Assembly (NCBI RefSeq): GCF_018252635.1
Contig: NZ_JAGTXM010000002.1
Coordinates: 700,962 to 764,961, forward strand
DNA length: 64,000 nt
Direction: 5' to 3'
Source of the DNA: Citrobacter amalonaticus
Lineage (GTDB): Bacteria; Pseudomonadota; Gammaproteobacteria; Enterobacterales; Enterobacteriaceae
Part shown: positions 1 through 8,029 of the stretch, in pieces
How the letters are laid out: every line of letters begins with the position of its first letter
How positions within the stretch are numbered: position 1 is the first letter of the stretch
Translations under genes and position numbers: made by a program
The notes under the pieces: generated by a model
What the model saw: the letters and a program-made list of their open reading frames with translations, nothing else
Databases searched by the model: none
Told to the model about the DNA's origin: nothing

Positions 1-19
1 GAAATATATACTTACTCAT
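1..19 (-). CDS. ybgC: ybgC, acyl-CoA thioesterase of the Tol-Pal cluster (first 6 codons only, cut by window edge)
   Basis: Only the start is visible. An ATG at 19..17 opens a frame reading M-S-K-Y-I-F before the edge. E. coli YbgC begins MNTTLFRWP, and the Phe codon here falls in the same frame as its Phe. The old GTG start with codons for N-T-T-L lies at 144..130, separated from this frame by an ERIC element. AGAGG lies eight bases upstream of the new ATG and can serve as ribosome binding site. Gene identity rests on these few codons plus its expected place downstream of cydX-ybgE. YbgC is a hotdog-fold thioesterase encoded just before tolQRAB-pal. Confidence 0.7.
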
Positions 20-130
20 TCCTGCTGCCTCTTTGTTGGCTTCGTCCACTCACACCAGTCACTTACTCCTGTAAGCTCCTGGTGATCCGCGCACTTGCCG
101 CCGCGATGCATCAAGAATGCTGTTGTATAT
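5..130. repeat. ERIC (IRU) element inserted at codon 5 of ybgC
   Basis: The central part matches the ERIC core: GTAAGCTCCTGG on plus and AGTAAGTGACTGG on minus, which are the two halves of the well-known palindrome. Both ends are TATA, typical of ERIC. It is about 126 bp. On the minus strand it sits between the codons N-T-T-L and F of ybgC, consistent with insertion at a TA dinucleotide. As RNA it would fold into a long hairpin. Confidence 0.88.
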
Positions 131-144
131 AGCGTTGTATTCAC
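16..144 (-). other. Original ybgC start reading through ERIC as a 42-codon ORF
   Basis: GTG at 144..142 followed by codons for N-T-T-L is the ancestral ybgC start. It stays open through the whole ERIC element and stops at TGA 18..16. That stop overlaps the new ATG (19..17) as ATGA, an arrangement typical of translational coupling. Whether the peptide has any role beyond coupling is unknown. Confidence 0.55.
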
Positions 145-243
145 TTTACATCCCGGTAATGCAACAAAAGTTAGTGCTTTTAAACGTTGCTACTATACGC
201 GCGCGATCGAGGCTTGGGAATGGGGTGAGGTTAAGGGAGAGTA

Positions 244-270
244 AAAATTTATGGGCTTATGCAAGCCCAT
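244..270 (-). terminator. Intrinsic terminator of cydABX-ybgE
   Basis: ATGGGCTT (251-258) and AAGCCCAT (263-270) form a perfect 8-bp stem with a 4-base loop. On the minus strand it is followed by AAATTTTTA. It lies about 25 bases past the ybgE stop, so it should end the cytochrome bd operon transcript before ybgC. Confidence 0.85.
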
Positions 271-293
271 AGATCATTAAGGATGTTTCTTAT

Positions 294-587
294 TCAAAAG
301 AAGAAGAAAATGAGACCGATAATAAGCACGATATCGGCGAGTAGCGGAGAGAAAATTCCCTGCCAGTGCGCAGCGCGAGGACGAAAACCCACGCCATGAA
401 TGATGCCTGCACAGACCGCCCACATCAGCAGCAGTCCATGCCATATTTCCAGCCCGCTGGTTTTTGCTGCGAAGCGGGAGGGATCCCAAAACATACATCC
501 TGCTAACACTAACGCCATCACCAAAGAAAGCGCCCGTAACGGGCGCTTGTCCATCGCGTTATATTGCATCGCGATCAGGGTGGTCAT
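294..587 (-). CDS. ybgE: YbgE, small membrane protein of the cyd operon
   Basis: 97 residues, the same length as E. coli YbgE and nearly identical in its core (cysteine near residue 31, FWDPSRFAAKTS, WHGLLLMWAVCAG). There are three predicted membrane segments, about 17-35, 45-65 and 77-97, the last ending in four Phe. It is the last gene of cydABX-ybgE. Its ATG shares one base with the cydX stop (TGATG), indicating coupled translation. Its biochemical role is not established; it travels with cytochrome bd oxidase. Confidence 0.93.
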   Translation of the reverse strand: MTTLIAMQYNAMDKRPLRALSLVMALVLAGCMFWDPSRFAAKTSGLEIWHGLLLMWAVCAGIIHGVGFRPRAAHWQGIFSPLLADIVLIIGLIFFFF

Positions 588-700
588 CAGTGTTCTTCTT
601 GACCGTCTTTGCTTGCCTCGACGTGCTCAAGGGCCAGCGCGGTGATGATCCCAAATGCACAGGCAAGAAGCGTTCCCAGAATCCAGGCGAAATACCACAT
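587..700 (-). CDS. cydX: CydX, small subunit of cytochrome bd-I oxidase
   Basis: A 37-residue ORF starting MWYFAWILGTLLAC and ending SKDGQEEH. E. coli CydX is also 37 residues and begins with the same 13 residues. One transmembrane helix (about 4-24) is followed by a charged tail. CydX binds CydA-CydB and is needed for full oxidase stability. It starts 14 bases past the cydB stop, with GGAGC as ribosome binding site, and overlaps ybgE by one base. Confidence 0.95.
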   Translation of the reverse strand: MWYFAWILGTLLACAFGIITALALEHVEASKDGQEEH

Positions 701-714
701 AATTAGCTCCTTAC

Positions 715-1854
715 TTAGTACAGAGAGTGGGTATTGTTTTCAATGTGCTCTTTGGTGAGGCGACCGAACATTTTCCAGTAACACCAGGCGGTGTAGATGA
801 GAATGATCGGTACAAACACCACAGCAACCCAGGTCATCACATTCAGCGTCAACTGACTGGACGTCGCATCCCACATGGTCAGGCTCGCATTCATCATGGT
901 GCTTGAAGGCATCACGAACGGGAACATCGCAATACCGGCAGTCAGGATGATGCAGGCCAGGGTCAGAGACGAGAACAGGAATGCCCATGCCCCTTTTTCC
1001 ATACGGGAAGTCAGAATCGTCAGCAAGGGCAACGCCACACCCAGTGCCGGGATCAGCCACAGGATCGGTGCATTATTGAAGTTGACCATCCAGGCCCCCG
1101 CTTCACGCGCCACTTCTTTGGTCAGCGGGTTAGAGGCCGCATAATGATCAACCGCAGAGGTCACCACGTAGCCATCAATACCGTACATCACCCAAACACC
1201 AGCCAGCGCGAAGCAAACCAGCGTAACCAGCGCTGCAATCTGCGACGTTGCACGTGCACGCAGGTGCAGTTCACCCACGGTACGCATCTGCAGATAGGTC
1301 GCGCCCTGAGTAATGATCATCCCCACACTCACCACGCCTGCCAGCAAACCAAACGGATTTAGCAACTGGAAGAAGTTACCGGTGTAGTACAAACGCAGAT
1401 ACTCGTCGATATGGAACGGTACACCCTGCAACAGGTTGCCGAATGCCACGCCGATCACCAGCGGCGGCACGAAGCTACCCACGAAAATGCCCCAGTCCCA
1501 CATATTGCGCCAGCGGGTATCTTCAATCTTGGAGCGGTAATCAAAACCGACCGGACGGAAGAACAAGGACGCCAGCACGAGGATCATCGCCACATAGAAA
1601 CCAGAGAACGCCGCAGCGTAGACCATCGGCCAGGCCGCAAACAGCGCGCCGCCCGCGGTGATCAGCCATACCTGGTTACCGTCCCAGTGCGGGGCGATGG
1701 AGTTAATCATAATTCGACGCTCGGTGTCGTTACGACCGAGGAAACGGGTGAGCATGCCCACCCCCATGTCGAAGCCATCGGTGACCGCAAAACCAATCAG
1801 CAGAATGCCAACCAGCAGCCACCAGATAAAACGTAGTACTTCATAATCGATCAT
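715..1854 (-). CDS. cydB: CydB, cytochrome bd-I ubiquinol oxidase subunit II
   Basis: 379 residues, equal to E. coli CydB and highly similar throughout. It is a multi-spanning inner-membrane protein (about nine helices) that pairs with CydA to form the high-affinity oxidase reducing O2 to water with ubiquinol. The N-terminal MIDYEVLRFIWWLLVG segment and the GFDMGVG motif (about 27-33) are family hallmarks. It begins 15 bases after the cydA stop and belongs to the cydABX-ybgE operon. Confidence 0.97.
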   Translation of the reverse strand: MIDYEVLRFIWWLLVGILLIGFAVTDGFDMGVGMLTRFLGRNDTERRIMINSIAPHWDGNQVWLITAGGALFAAWPMVYAAAFSGFYVAMILVLASLFFRPVGFDYRSKIEDTRWRNMWDWGIFVGSFVPPLVIGVAFGNLLQGVPFHIDEYLRLYYTGNFFQLLNPFGLLAGVVSVGMIITQGATYLQMRTVGELHLRARATSQIAALVTLVCFALAGVWVMYGIDGYVVTSAVDHYAASNPLTKEVAREAGAWMVNFNNAPILWLIPALGVALPLLTILTSRMEKGAWAFLFSSLTLACIILTAGIAMFPFVMPSSTMMNASLTMWDATSSQLTLNVMTWVAVVFVPIILIYTAWCYWKMFGRLTKEHIENNTHSLY

Positions 1855-1869
1855 TTGACGACTCCTGTC

Positions 1870-3438
1870 TTAGCGTGCCGGCTGAGTAGTCGCAGTGGAC
1901 TGCTCAAAGTGATAGCGACCGGTTTTCAGGCTGCTTGGGCCAAGGCGTGCGAACTTGAACATCAGGAACAGTTCAGCCACCAGGAACAGGGTATAGAGGC
2001 CACAAATCAGGATCATGGAGAACAGCAGGTCGCCGACGGTCAGCGACGAGTTCGCCACTGCGGTTGGGAGTACCTCACCAATTGCCCACGGCTGACGGCC
2101 ATATTCGGCGACAAACCAACCGGCTTCTACTGCAATCCACGGCAGTGGAATACCGTACAGCGCGGCGCGCAGCAGCCATTTTTTCTCGCCGATGCGGTTA
2201 CGAATCACGCTCCAGAAGGAAAGCGCAATGATCGCCAGCAGCAGGAAGCCACATGCCACCATGATACGGAAGGCGAAATAGAGCGGCGCAACGCGTGGAA
2301 TAGAATCTTTCGTCGCCTGTTGAATCTGTGCTTCCGTTGCATCAGAGACGTTCGGAGTATAGCGTTTCAGCAGCAGACCATAACCGAGGTCTTTCTTCAT
2401 GCTGTTGAACCGATCGCGAACAGCCTGGTCGGTCGAACCGGCACGCAGTTGCTCCAGCAGTTCATACGCTTTCATCCCGTTACGGATGCGCTCTTCATGC
2501 TGTACCATCAGGTCTTTCAGACCAATAACCGGCGTATCGACAGAACGCGTGGCAATGATGCCCAGTGCATAAGGGATCTGAATTGCCAGTTTGTTTTCCT
2601 GCGTATCCTGGTCAGGAATCCCAAACAGGGTAAAAGCAGCCGGAGCAGGCTGAGTCTCCCACTCTGCTTCAATGGCCGCGAGTTTGGTTTTCTGCACGTC
2701 GCCCATTTCGTAACCGGATTCATCACCCAGAACGATAACAGACAGCACGGCAGCCATACCAAAGCTTGCAGCGATTGCGAAAGAACGTTTTGCGAAAGCG
2801 ACGTCGCGCCCTTTAAGCAGGTAGTAAGCACTGATACCGAGGATGAACATCGCACCAGTCACGTAGCCAGACGCCACGGTGTGAACAAATTTCACCTGGG
2901 CTACCGGGTTAAGGACCAGTTCAGAGAAGCTCACCATCTCCATACGCATGGTTTCGAAGTTGAAATCCGATGCGATAGGGTTCTGCATCCAGCCGTTTGC
3001 GACCAGGATCCATAGAGCTGACAGGTTAGAACCTAAAGCAACCAGCCAGGTTACCGCCATGTGCTGAACTTTGCTCAGACGATCCCAGCCGAAGAAGAAC
3101 AGACCTACAAAGGTGGATTCGAGGAAGAAGGCCATCAGACCTTCGATCGCCAGCGGCGCACCGAAGATATCCCCAACGTAGTGAGAATAGTATGACCAGT
3201 TGGTCCCGAACTGGAACTCCATGGTCAACCCTGTTGCCACACCCAGAGCGAAGTTGATACCAAACAACTTGCCCCAGAACTTAGTCATATCTTTATAAAT
3301 CTGTTTGCCGGAAAGGACGTAGACCGTTTCCATAATGGCCAGCAGGAACGCCATACCGAGCGTCAGTGGCACAAACAGGAAGTGGTACATCGCGGTCAAG
3401 GCAAACTGTAAGCGCGACAGTTCGACTATATCTAACAT
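1870..3438 (-). CDS. cydA: CydA, cytochrome bd-I ubiquinol oxidase subunit I
   Basis: 522 residues. It carries haems b558, b595 and d and the quinol-binding Q loop. His19, a haem ligand, falls in the first helix ([12 protein letters not shown]). The Q loop is the hydrophilic stretch around 240-340. The chosen start is the second of two adjacent ATGs: AAGGAG lies five bases before it but only two before the first (3441). It is the first gene of the operon and is preceded by a long regulatory region. Oxygen-limited expression is expected from the FNR-type sites upstream. Confidence 0.97.
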   Translation of the reverse strand: MLDIVELSRLQFALTAMYHFLFVPLTLGMAFLLAIMETVYVLSGKQIYKDMTKFWGKLFGINFALGVATGLTMEFQFGTNWSYYSHYVGDIFGAPLAIEGLMAFFLESTFVGLFFFGWDRLSKVQHMAVTWLVALGSNLSALWILVANGWMQNPIASDFNFETMRMEMVSFSELVLNPVAQVKFVHTVASGYVTGAMFILGISAYYLLKGRDVAFAKRSFAIAASFGMAAVLSVIVLGDESGYEMGDVQKTKLAAIEAEWETQPAPAAFTLFGIPDQDTQENKLAIQIPYALGIIATRSVDTPVIGLKDLMVQHEERIRNGMKAYELLEQLRAGSTDQAVRDRFNSMKKDLGYGLLLKRYTPNVSDATEAQIQQATKDSIPRVAPLYFAFRIMVACGFLLLAIIALSFWSVIRNRIGEKKWLLRAALYGIPLPWIAVEAGWFVAEYGRQPWAIGEVLPTAVANSSLTVGDLLFSMILICGLYTLFLVAELFLMFKFARLGPSSLKTGRYHFEQSTATTQPAR

Positions 3439-3722
3439 CATGACTCCTTGCTCATCGCATGAAGACTCCGAGAGTAACCCCGTTAGAAAGGGTCACACGC
3501 ATGCCCCAATACAAATTTATTTGCGCGCTTTCGCCGTTATCGTTTTCCTGGAGAAGGAAACAGAAAGGGTGAAAGGTTACAAACATGTTAATAAAAAACT
3601 CAAATTGATCCCGCAATTATATTACGCCGCAAAATCCTTACAATAAACAGGTTTTTATTGAGGAAGATTTGCATTTTTCGACAGTGATCAATTTATAGCG
3701 AATTTATCACTTTTCCACCAAT

Positions 3723-3736
3723 TTGATCGGCGACAA
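3723..3736 (-). promoter_or_regulatory. FNR-type site near the cydA transcription start
   Basis: TTGAT-CGGC-GACAA matches the FNR consensus TTGAT-N4-ATCAA at eight of ten positions. Its centre lies about 290 bases upstream of the cydA start and 52 bp from the perfect site at 3775. E. coli cydA has two FNR sites with this spacing, one at the P1 start and one near -53, where FNR represses under strict anaerobiosis. Assignment to P1 is by analogy. Confidence 0.6.
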
Positions 3737-3774
3737 TTTAACGTGTTTCTCCACCTTTTTCCAACGTTTAAACA

Positions 3775-3788
3775 TTGATTTAAATCAA
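3775..3788 (-). promoter_or_regulatory. Perfect FNR box upstream of cydA
   Basis: TTGATTTAAATCAA is an exact, fully palindromic FNR consensus. It lies about 340 bases upstream of cydA. Paired with the site at 3723-3736 it reproduces the E. coli cydA P1 arrangement. Confidence 0.8.
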
Positions 3789-4727
3789 AAACAGTGCTTT
3801 TTGTTAATCGTGTTTAAATTGAGTGATCGTAGTGAAAAACATGTTGCCGACATGTGTCTTTGCGGAAGGGGATGGTTAACATGTGAAAATGTATATATAA
3901 AAAAACAGTGTTTTAATTAACGCGGTAACGGCATTTTCCGTGGCCCTGACACGCTCAATTTAGCGTAGTCAATTTTCAGTTATTTTCCAGAGACGAAGAA
4001 TTTGCACGTTGTTATTCACAATTATTTTACTTTTACAGAAAAATGAATTAACACCACATTGTTATTATTCCGTTAACAATAAAATAATGCTGTGAGCAGC
4101 ACCGATCTGTTTGCTGATTATTCCGCCAGGCATGCTTCTGCCCGTCCAGCATGTTGACGAAGAATCGTTCTCCTCCCCGGGCATGAACTCTCATTTAGCC
4201 AGGTTCAGCACCCCGTCAGTCCAACAGTCCGACATGATACGTTTGCGGAACTGACTTACGTGAAACGACAAGAAATGACCAGAATGTGACACGGTGTTGC
4301 CTGGAATGGTGTACAGCTTAAATGAATAATACAAACGCACTCGGAACAAATTATTATCTTTTCATTAACAGTTATTTTTATGTCTATATTAAGGGTTCCG
4401 TTAATTCCGTTACCTATCTCACACTTCTTCTTCTGAAGTTATTTAAAGATGCCTTTCGCTAACAGACAAATAAACAGGATTCAGATCACAAACATGAAAC
4501 TCCGTTTAATAGATACCTTTTTATTAAAATATTAATGCGTTGAAATTACAACCACAACCACATGAAAGTAAAGGGGTTTTATTTTAATTTCATAGAACAG
4601 TCGTTTTTCGAAAGATATTTTGAAAATAGATCAATTGCATCCATCACGCCTCCCCACGACACTCCGTCTCTATTAAAACATTTCAAAACATTTTATTTCT
4701 TACCCTGAGTCCTGGAGAGGATTACCC

Positions 4728-5177
4728 ATGAAAAAATCAACACTCGTTATTGGCGTCATTGGTGCTGATTGCCATGCCGTTGGCAATAAAGTTCTGGACC
4801 GCGTTTTTACTGCCCATGATTTTCGCGTAATCAATCTGGGCGTAATGGTAAGCCAGGATGAATATATTGATGCCGCAATCGAAACCGGCGCCGATGCGAT
4901 TGTCGTCTCTTCCATTTATGGCCACGGCGACATTGATTGCCTGGGTCTGCGCGAGCGCTGCATCGAACGCGGTATAGGCGATATCCTGCTTTACGTCGGC
5001 GGCAACCTGGTGGTCGGCAAGCATGACTTCGCAGATGTCGAAGCCAAATTCAAAGAAATGGGCTTCCAGCGCGTCTTCGCCCCAAGCCACGATCTTGAAG
5101 ATGTATGCCAGTTGATGGCAGCGGATATCAACAAGCGCCACGGCGTTGAACAGCGTTGTCTGGAAGAGGCCATCTGA
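4728..5177 (+). CDS. glmS: Glutamate mutase sigma subunit (methylaspartate mutase S), B12-binding
   Basis: 149 residues forming a complete B12-binding domain. The motif D14-C-H16-A-V-G19 supplies the His that replaces dimethylbenzimidazole as lower cobalt ligand. It works with GlmE to rearrange L-glutamate to (2S,3S)-3-methylaspartate by a radical mechanism using adenosylcobalamin. GGAGAGG precedes the ATG. It is the first gene of the operon and its stop overlaps glmL by one base (TGATG). It is unrelated to the glucosamine-6-phosphate synthase that shares the symbol glmS; mutS and mamA are other names in use. Confidence 0.96.
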   Translation: MKKSTLVIGVIGADCHAVGNKVLDRVFTAHDFRVINLGVMVSQDEYIDAAIETGADAIVVSSIYGHGDIDCLGLRERCIERGIGDILLYVGGNLVVGKHDFADVEAKFKEMGFQRVFAPSHDLEDVCQLMAADINKRHGVEQRCLEEAI

Positions 5178-6565
5178 TGCAAACCGTCTCTGTCGATATC
5201 GGCTCGACGTGGACCAAAGCTGCCCTCTTCGCAAAGGAGGGGGATGCGTTAACACTGGTTAACCACGTTCTGACTCCGACGACGACCCATCATCTGGCGG
5301 ACGGTTTTTTCGCCAGCCTGAACCAGGTGTTGAACGTTGCCGATGCGCGCCCGCTGCTCAACAGCGGTGAAGTGACCCTGAAGTACTCCTCGTCGGCGAA
5401 AGGCGGTCTTGCTGTCGCCGCAATGGGACTGGTGCCGTCGATCACCCTGGAATCGGCAAAAGTCACGGCGCATTCTGCGGGGGCAAAAATCGCCCAGTAC
5501 TATTCGTACAAGCTAAATCGCCATGATATTCAGGCGCTGGAAGCCTCACCACCGGATATTCTGCTGTTCACCGGCGGCACCGACGGCGGCGAAGAGAGCT
5601 ACGGTCTGGCCAATGCGCATGCGCTGGCGGAGTCCAGCCTCGACTGCGCCATTATCTACGCCGGAAATCGCGACATTCAGGACGATATCCAGGCGATTCT
5701 GGGACACAAAGATCTGACTACGGTAGACAACATTCTGCCCGATCTCGATCACCCGAATCCCTTCGCCGCACGTAAGGCGATTTGTGATGTTTTCCTGTCC
5801 CGCATTGTGAAAGGCAAAGGCCTGGATGTGATTGTCGGTGAAACCGGCGAAGAACCCATGCCAACGCCCTGGACGGTATACGAACTGGTCAAAGCCATCA
5901 GTGAAGTCGATAGCGCATGGAAAGAGTTCATGCTCATCGACATGGGCGGCGCAACCACCGACGTCTATTCCGCCAGCGCCAATACCCTCTCGCCCGATAC
6001 CGTGCTGCACGGTGTCCCGGAGCCCTTTGTTAAGCGCACCGTGGAGGGCGATCTCGGCATGCGCGTCTCCGCCGTAGTAGTAGGCGAAAGCACCCAGGAA
6101 CTGGTGAAGGTGGTATTCGCTCAGCAGCCGGCGCGCCAGGAGGCCTTCTATGGATACCTGCGGCATCTGGTGGCGCATCCTGATTATCTGCCGCAGAGCG
6201 AGGACGAAAAATACTTTGATTCTCTGTTAGCCGGGCTGTGCGTCGGTTACGCCGCAGAGCGTCACGCAGGCACCAAAAAGCAGGTCTGTACCTGCGTTGG
6301 CAACGTCGATTTACAGATGGGACGCGACCTGACCACCGTGCGCAAAGTGGTCGGCTCGGGCGGCTGGCTCTCCCGCGCCAGTCAGTTTGATATCCATCAC
6401 TGGCTCAAATATCGCGAACTGGACGACGACGGTAGACGCATTCTTTTACCCACTCAGTTTGAGTACTACCGCGATGCAAAAGGTCTGCTCCCGCTGCTGG
6501 CAAACGTTGCCAGACTGGATCCCCAGGCCGCTGCGCGCACCAGCATTCACTGTTTAACCCTATAA
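5177..6565 (+). CDS. glmL: GlmL/MutL, reactivation factor for glutamate mutase
   Basis: 462 residues, ASKHA-fold ATPase family (MutL of methylaspartate mutase clusters). The phosphate-1 loop D-I-G-S-T-W-T-K is at residues 8-15, and the phosphate-2 loop D-M-G-G-A-T-T-D lies near residue 255. Proteins of this family are encoded between the two mutase subunits and are thought to remove damaged cobalamin from the inactivated enzyme; they are not themselves mutase subunits. The start is the ATG at 5177 that overlaps the glmS stop. An upstream in-frame start at 5156 lies inside glmS and is less likely. It is unrelated to the DNA mismatch repair MutL. Confidence 0.94.
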   Translation: MQTVSVDIGSTWTKAALFAKEGDALTLVNHVLTPTTTHHLADGFFASLNQVLNVADARPLLNSGEVTLKYSSSAKGGLAVAAMGLVPSITLESAKVTAHSAGAKIAQYYSYKLNRHDIQALEASPPDILLFTGGTDGGEESYGLANAHALAESSLDCAIIYAGNRDIQDDIQAILGHKDLTTVDNILPDLDHPNPFAARKAICDVFLSRIVKGKGLDVIVGETGEEPMPTPWTVYELVKAISEVDSAWKEFMLIDMGGATTDVYSASANTLSPDTVLHGVPEPFVKRTVEGDLGMRVSAVVVGESTQELVKVVFAQQPARQEAFYGYLRHLVAHPDYLPQSEDEKYFDSLLAGLCVGYAAERHAGTKKQVCTCVGNVDLQMGRDLTTVRKVVGSGGWLSRASQFDIHHWLKYRELDDDGRRILLPTQFEYYRDAKGLLPLLANVARLDPQAAARTSIHCLTL

Positions 6566-6583
6566 AACCTAAGGCAGCGACGA

Positions 6584-8029
6584 ATGGAACTTCGAAATAA
6601 AAAATTAACCCATGACGAATTTATGACCGAACGGCATCAGGTATTGCAAACGTGGCATACCGGCAAAGACGTCGAACATTTTGAAGATGGCGTGAAGTAT
6701 CAGCAGACCATTCCTGAGAAAAAACGTTTCTCTCATGCCTTGTTGAAGGCGGATCAGGAAGGGAAAACCCTGAGCCAGCCGCGTGCGGGTGTAGCACTGA
6801 TGGACGAGCACATCGCGCTGCTGAAAACCCTCCAGGCAGAGTGTGACCTGCTGCCGAGCACCATCGATGCCTATACGCGTCTGAATCGTTATGAAGAAGC
6901 CGCCATTGGGATCCAGAAATCCATTGAGGCCGGGACGTCAAAGCTCAACGGACTGCCGGTGGTTAACCACGGCGTGGCGGCGTGTCGTCGGATGACCGAA
7001 GCGCTGGAGAAACCGATTCAGGTCCGTCACGGTACGCCGGATGCGCGTCTGCTGGCGGAGATCGCCATGGCCAGCGGCTTCACCAGCTATGAAGGCGGCG
7101 GGATCTCCTACAACATTCCTTACGCCAAACGCGTTACGCTGGAAAAATCCATTCGCGACTGGCAGTACTGCGACCGTCTGATGGGACTGTATGAAGAACA
7201 CGGCATTCGCATTAACCGCGAACCGTTCGGCCCGCTGACCGGCACGCTGATCCCGCCGTTCATGTCTCACGCGGTGGCGATTATTGAAGGTCTGCTGGCC
7301 CTGGAACAGGGCGTGAAGTCCATTACCGTAGGCTACGGCCAGGTGGGCAGTCTGACGCAGGATATTGCCGCGATCCAGTCACTGCGCGAACTGTCCCACG
7401 AGTACTTCCAGAATTACGGCTTCAATGATTACGAGCTGAGTACCGTCTTCCACCAGTGGATGGGCGGCTTCCCGGAAGACGAATCCAAAGCGTTCGCTAT
7501 TATCTCCTGGGGCGCAGCGGTCGCCGGCATGTCTGGTGCGACCAAAGTGATCACCAAGAGCCCACATGAAGCCTTTGGTATTCCAACGGCGGCGGCAAAC
7601 GCCCAGGGGCTGCGCGCGTCACGTCAGATGCTCAACATGGTCAGCGACCAGAAATTCCCGCCGTGTGCTGCGGTAGAGCAGGAAGTGGATCTGATTAAGA
7701 GCGAAGTTCGTGCGGTCCTGAAGAAAGTGTTTGAACTGGGCAACGGCGATGTCGCACGCGGCACCGTGCTGGCCTTCGAAGCAGGCGTGCTGGACGTACC
7801 TTTCGCCCCGGCCTCCTGTAACGCAGGAAAAATCTTGCCGGTTCGCGATAACGCCGGCGCGATCCGTATTCTGGAAGCAGGCTCAGTTCCGCTGCCGCAA
7901 GACATTCTCGCCCTGCACCACGATTACGTGGCCGAGCGTGCCCATTATGAAGGACGTAAACCCTCATTCCAGATGGTTGTTGATGACATCAACGCTGTAT
8001 CCCACAGTCAATTAATAGGAAGACCATAA
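6584..8029 (+). CDS. glmE: Glutamate mutase epsilon subunit (methylaspartate mutase E)
   Basis: 481 residues, the usual length for the catalytic TIM-barrel subunit. It binds glutamate and the adenosyl part of coenzyme B12, generates the 5'-deoxyadenosyl radical and rearranges the substrate together with GlmS. The family-typical stretches RHGTPDARLL (about 148-157) and EGGGISYN (about 171-178) are present. It lies 18 bases after glmL, and its stop shares one base with the start of the next gene (TAATG), so mutase and lyase are made together. Confidence 0.96.
   Translation: MELRNKKLTHDEFMTERHQVLQTWHTGKDVEHFEDGVKYQQTIPEKKRFSHALLKADQEGKTLSQPRAGVALMDEHIALLKTLQAECDLLPSTIDAYTRLNRYEEAAIGIQKSIEAGTSKLNGLPVVNHGVAACRRMTEALEKPIQVRHGTPDARLLAEIAMASGFTSYEGGGISYNIPYAKRVTLEKSIRDWQYCDRLMGLYEEHGIRINREPFGPLTGTLIPPFMSHAVAIIEGLLALEQGVKSITVGYGQVGSLTQDIAAIQSLRELSHEYFQNYGFNDYELSTVFHQWMGGFPEDESKAFAIISWGAAVAGMSGATKVITKSPHEAFGIPTAAANAQGLRASRQMLNMVSDQKFPPCAAVEQEVDLIKSEVRAVLKKVFELGNGDVARGTVLAFEAGVLDVPFAPASCNAGKILPVRDNAGAIRILEAGSVPLPQDILALHHDYVAERAHYEGRKPSFQMVVDDINAVSHSQLIGRP

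Larger units (their letters stand above)
3439..4727. other. Long AT-rich regulatory region between cydA and glmS
   Basis: About 1.3 kb with no convincing gene. The left third carries two FNR-type sites and the expected cydA promoter zone. The rest is AT-rich with many TTAA and GTTAA stretches that could bind ArcA, but no single ArcA box stands out. A weak CRP-like sequence (CAGGA-N6-TCACA, 4475-4490) lies upstream of glmS. GGAGAGG at about 4715 is the glmS ribosome binding site. I found no cobalamin riboswitch and no -24/-12 promoter. Short ORFs here lack ribosome binding sites and homology. Confidence 0.6.

Noticed and set aside
1-144. ybgC as a pseudogene broken by ERIC
   Set aside because: A new in-frame ATG with a plausible ribosome binding site lies at the repeat edge, so the gene is more likely restarted than dead.
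1855-3015. A 386-codon plus-strand ORF opposite cydA
   Set aside because: Same reason: cydA is clearly the real gene and the antisense frame has His/Gln-rich, low-sense content.
3723-3920. A 65-codon plus-strand ORF in the cydA upstream region
   Set aside because: It covers the FNR-type sites, has AT-driven composition, no ribosome binding site and no family resemblance.
4100-4727. Possible cobalamin riboswitch ahead of the B12-dependent mutase genes
   Set aside because: I looked for the B12 box (GCCACTG context) and the surrounding stems and did not find them here or before cobA. A covariance-model search would settle it.
5177-6565. DNA mismatch repair MutL
   Set aside because: The protein is an ASKHA-type ATPase located between mutase subunits; it lacks GHKL ATPase motifs.
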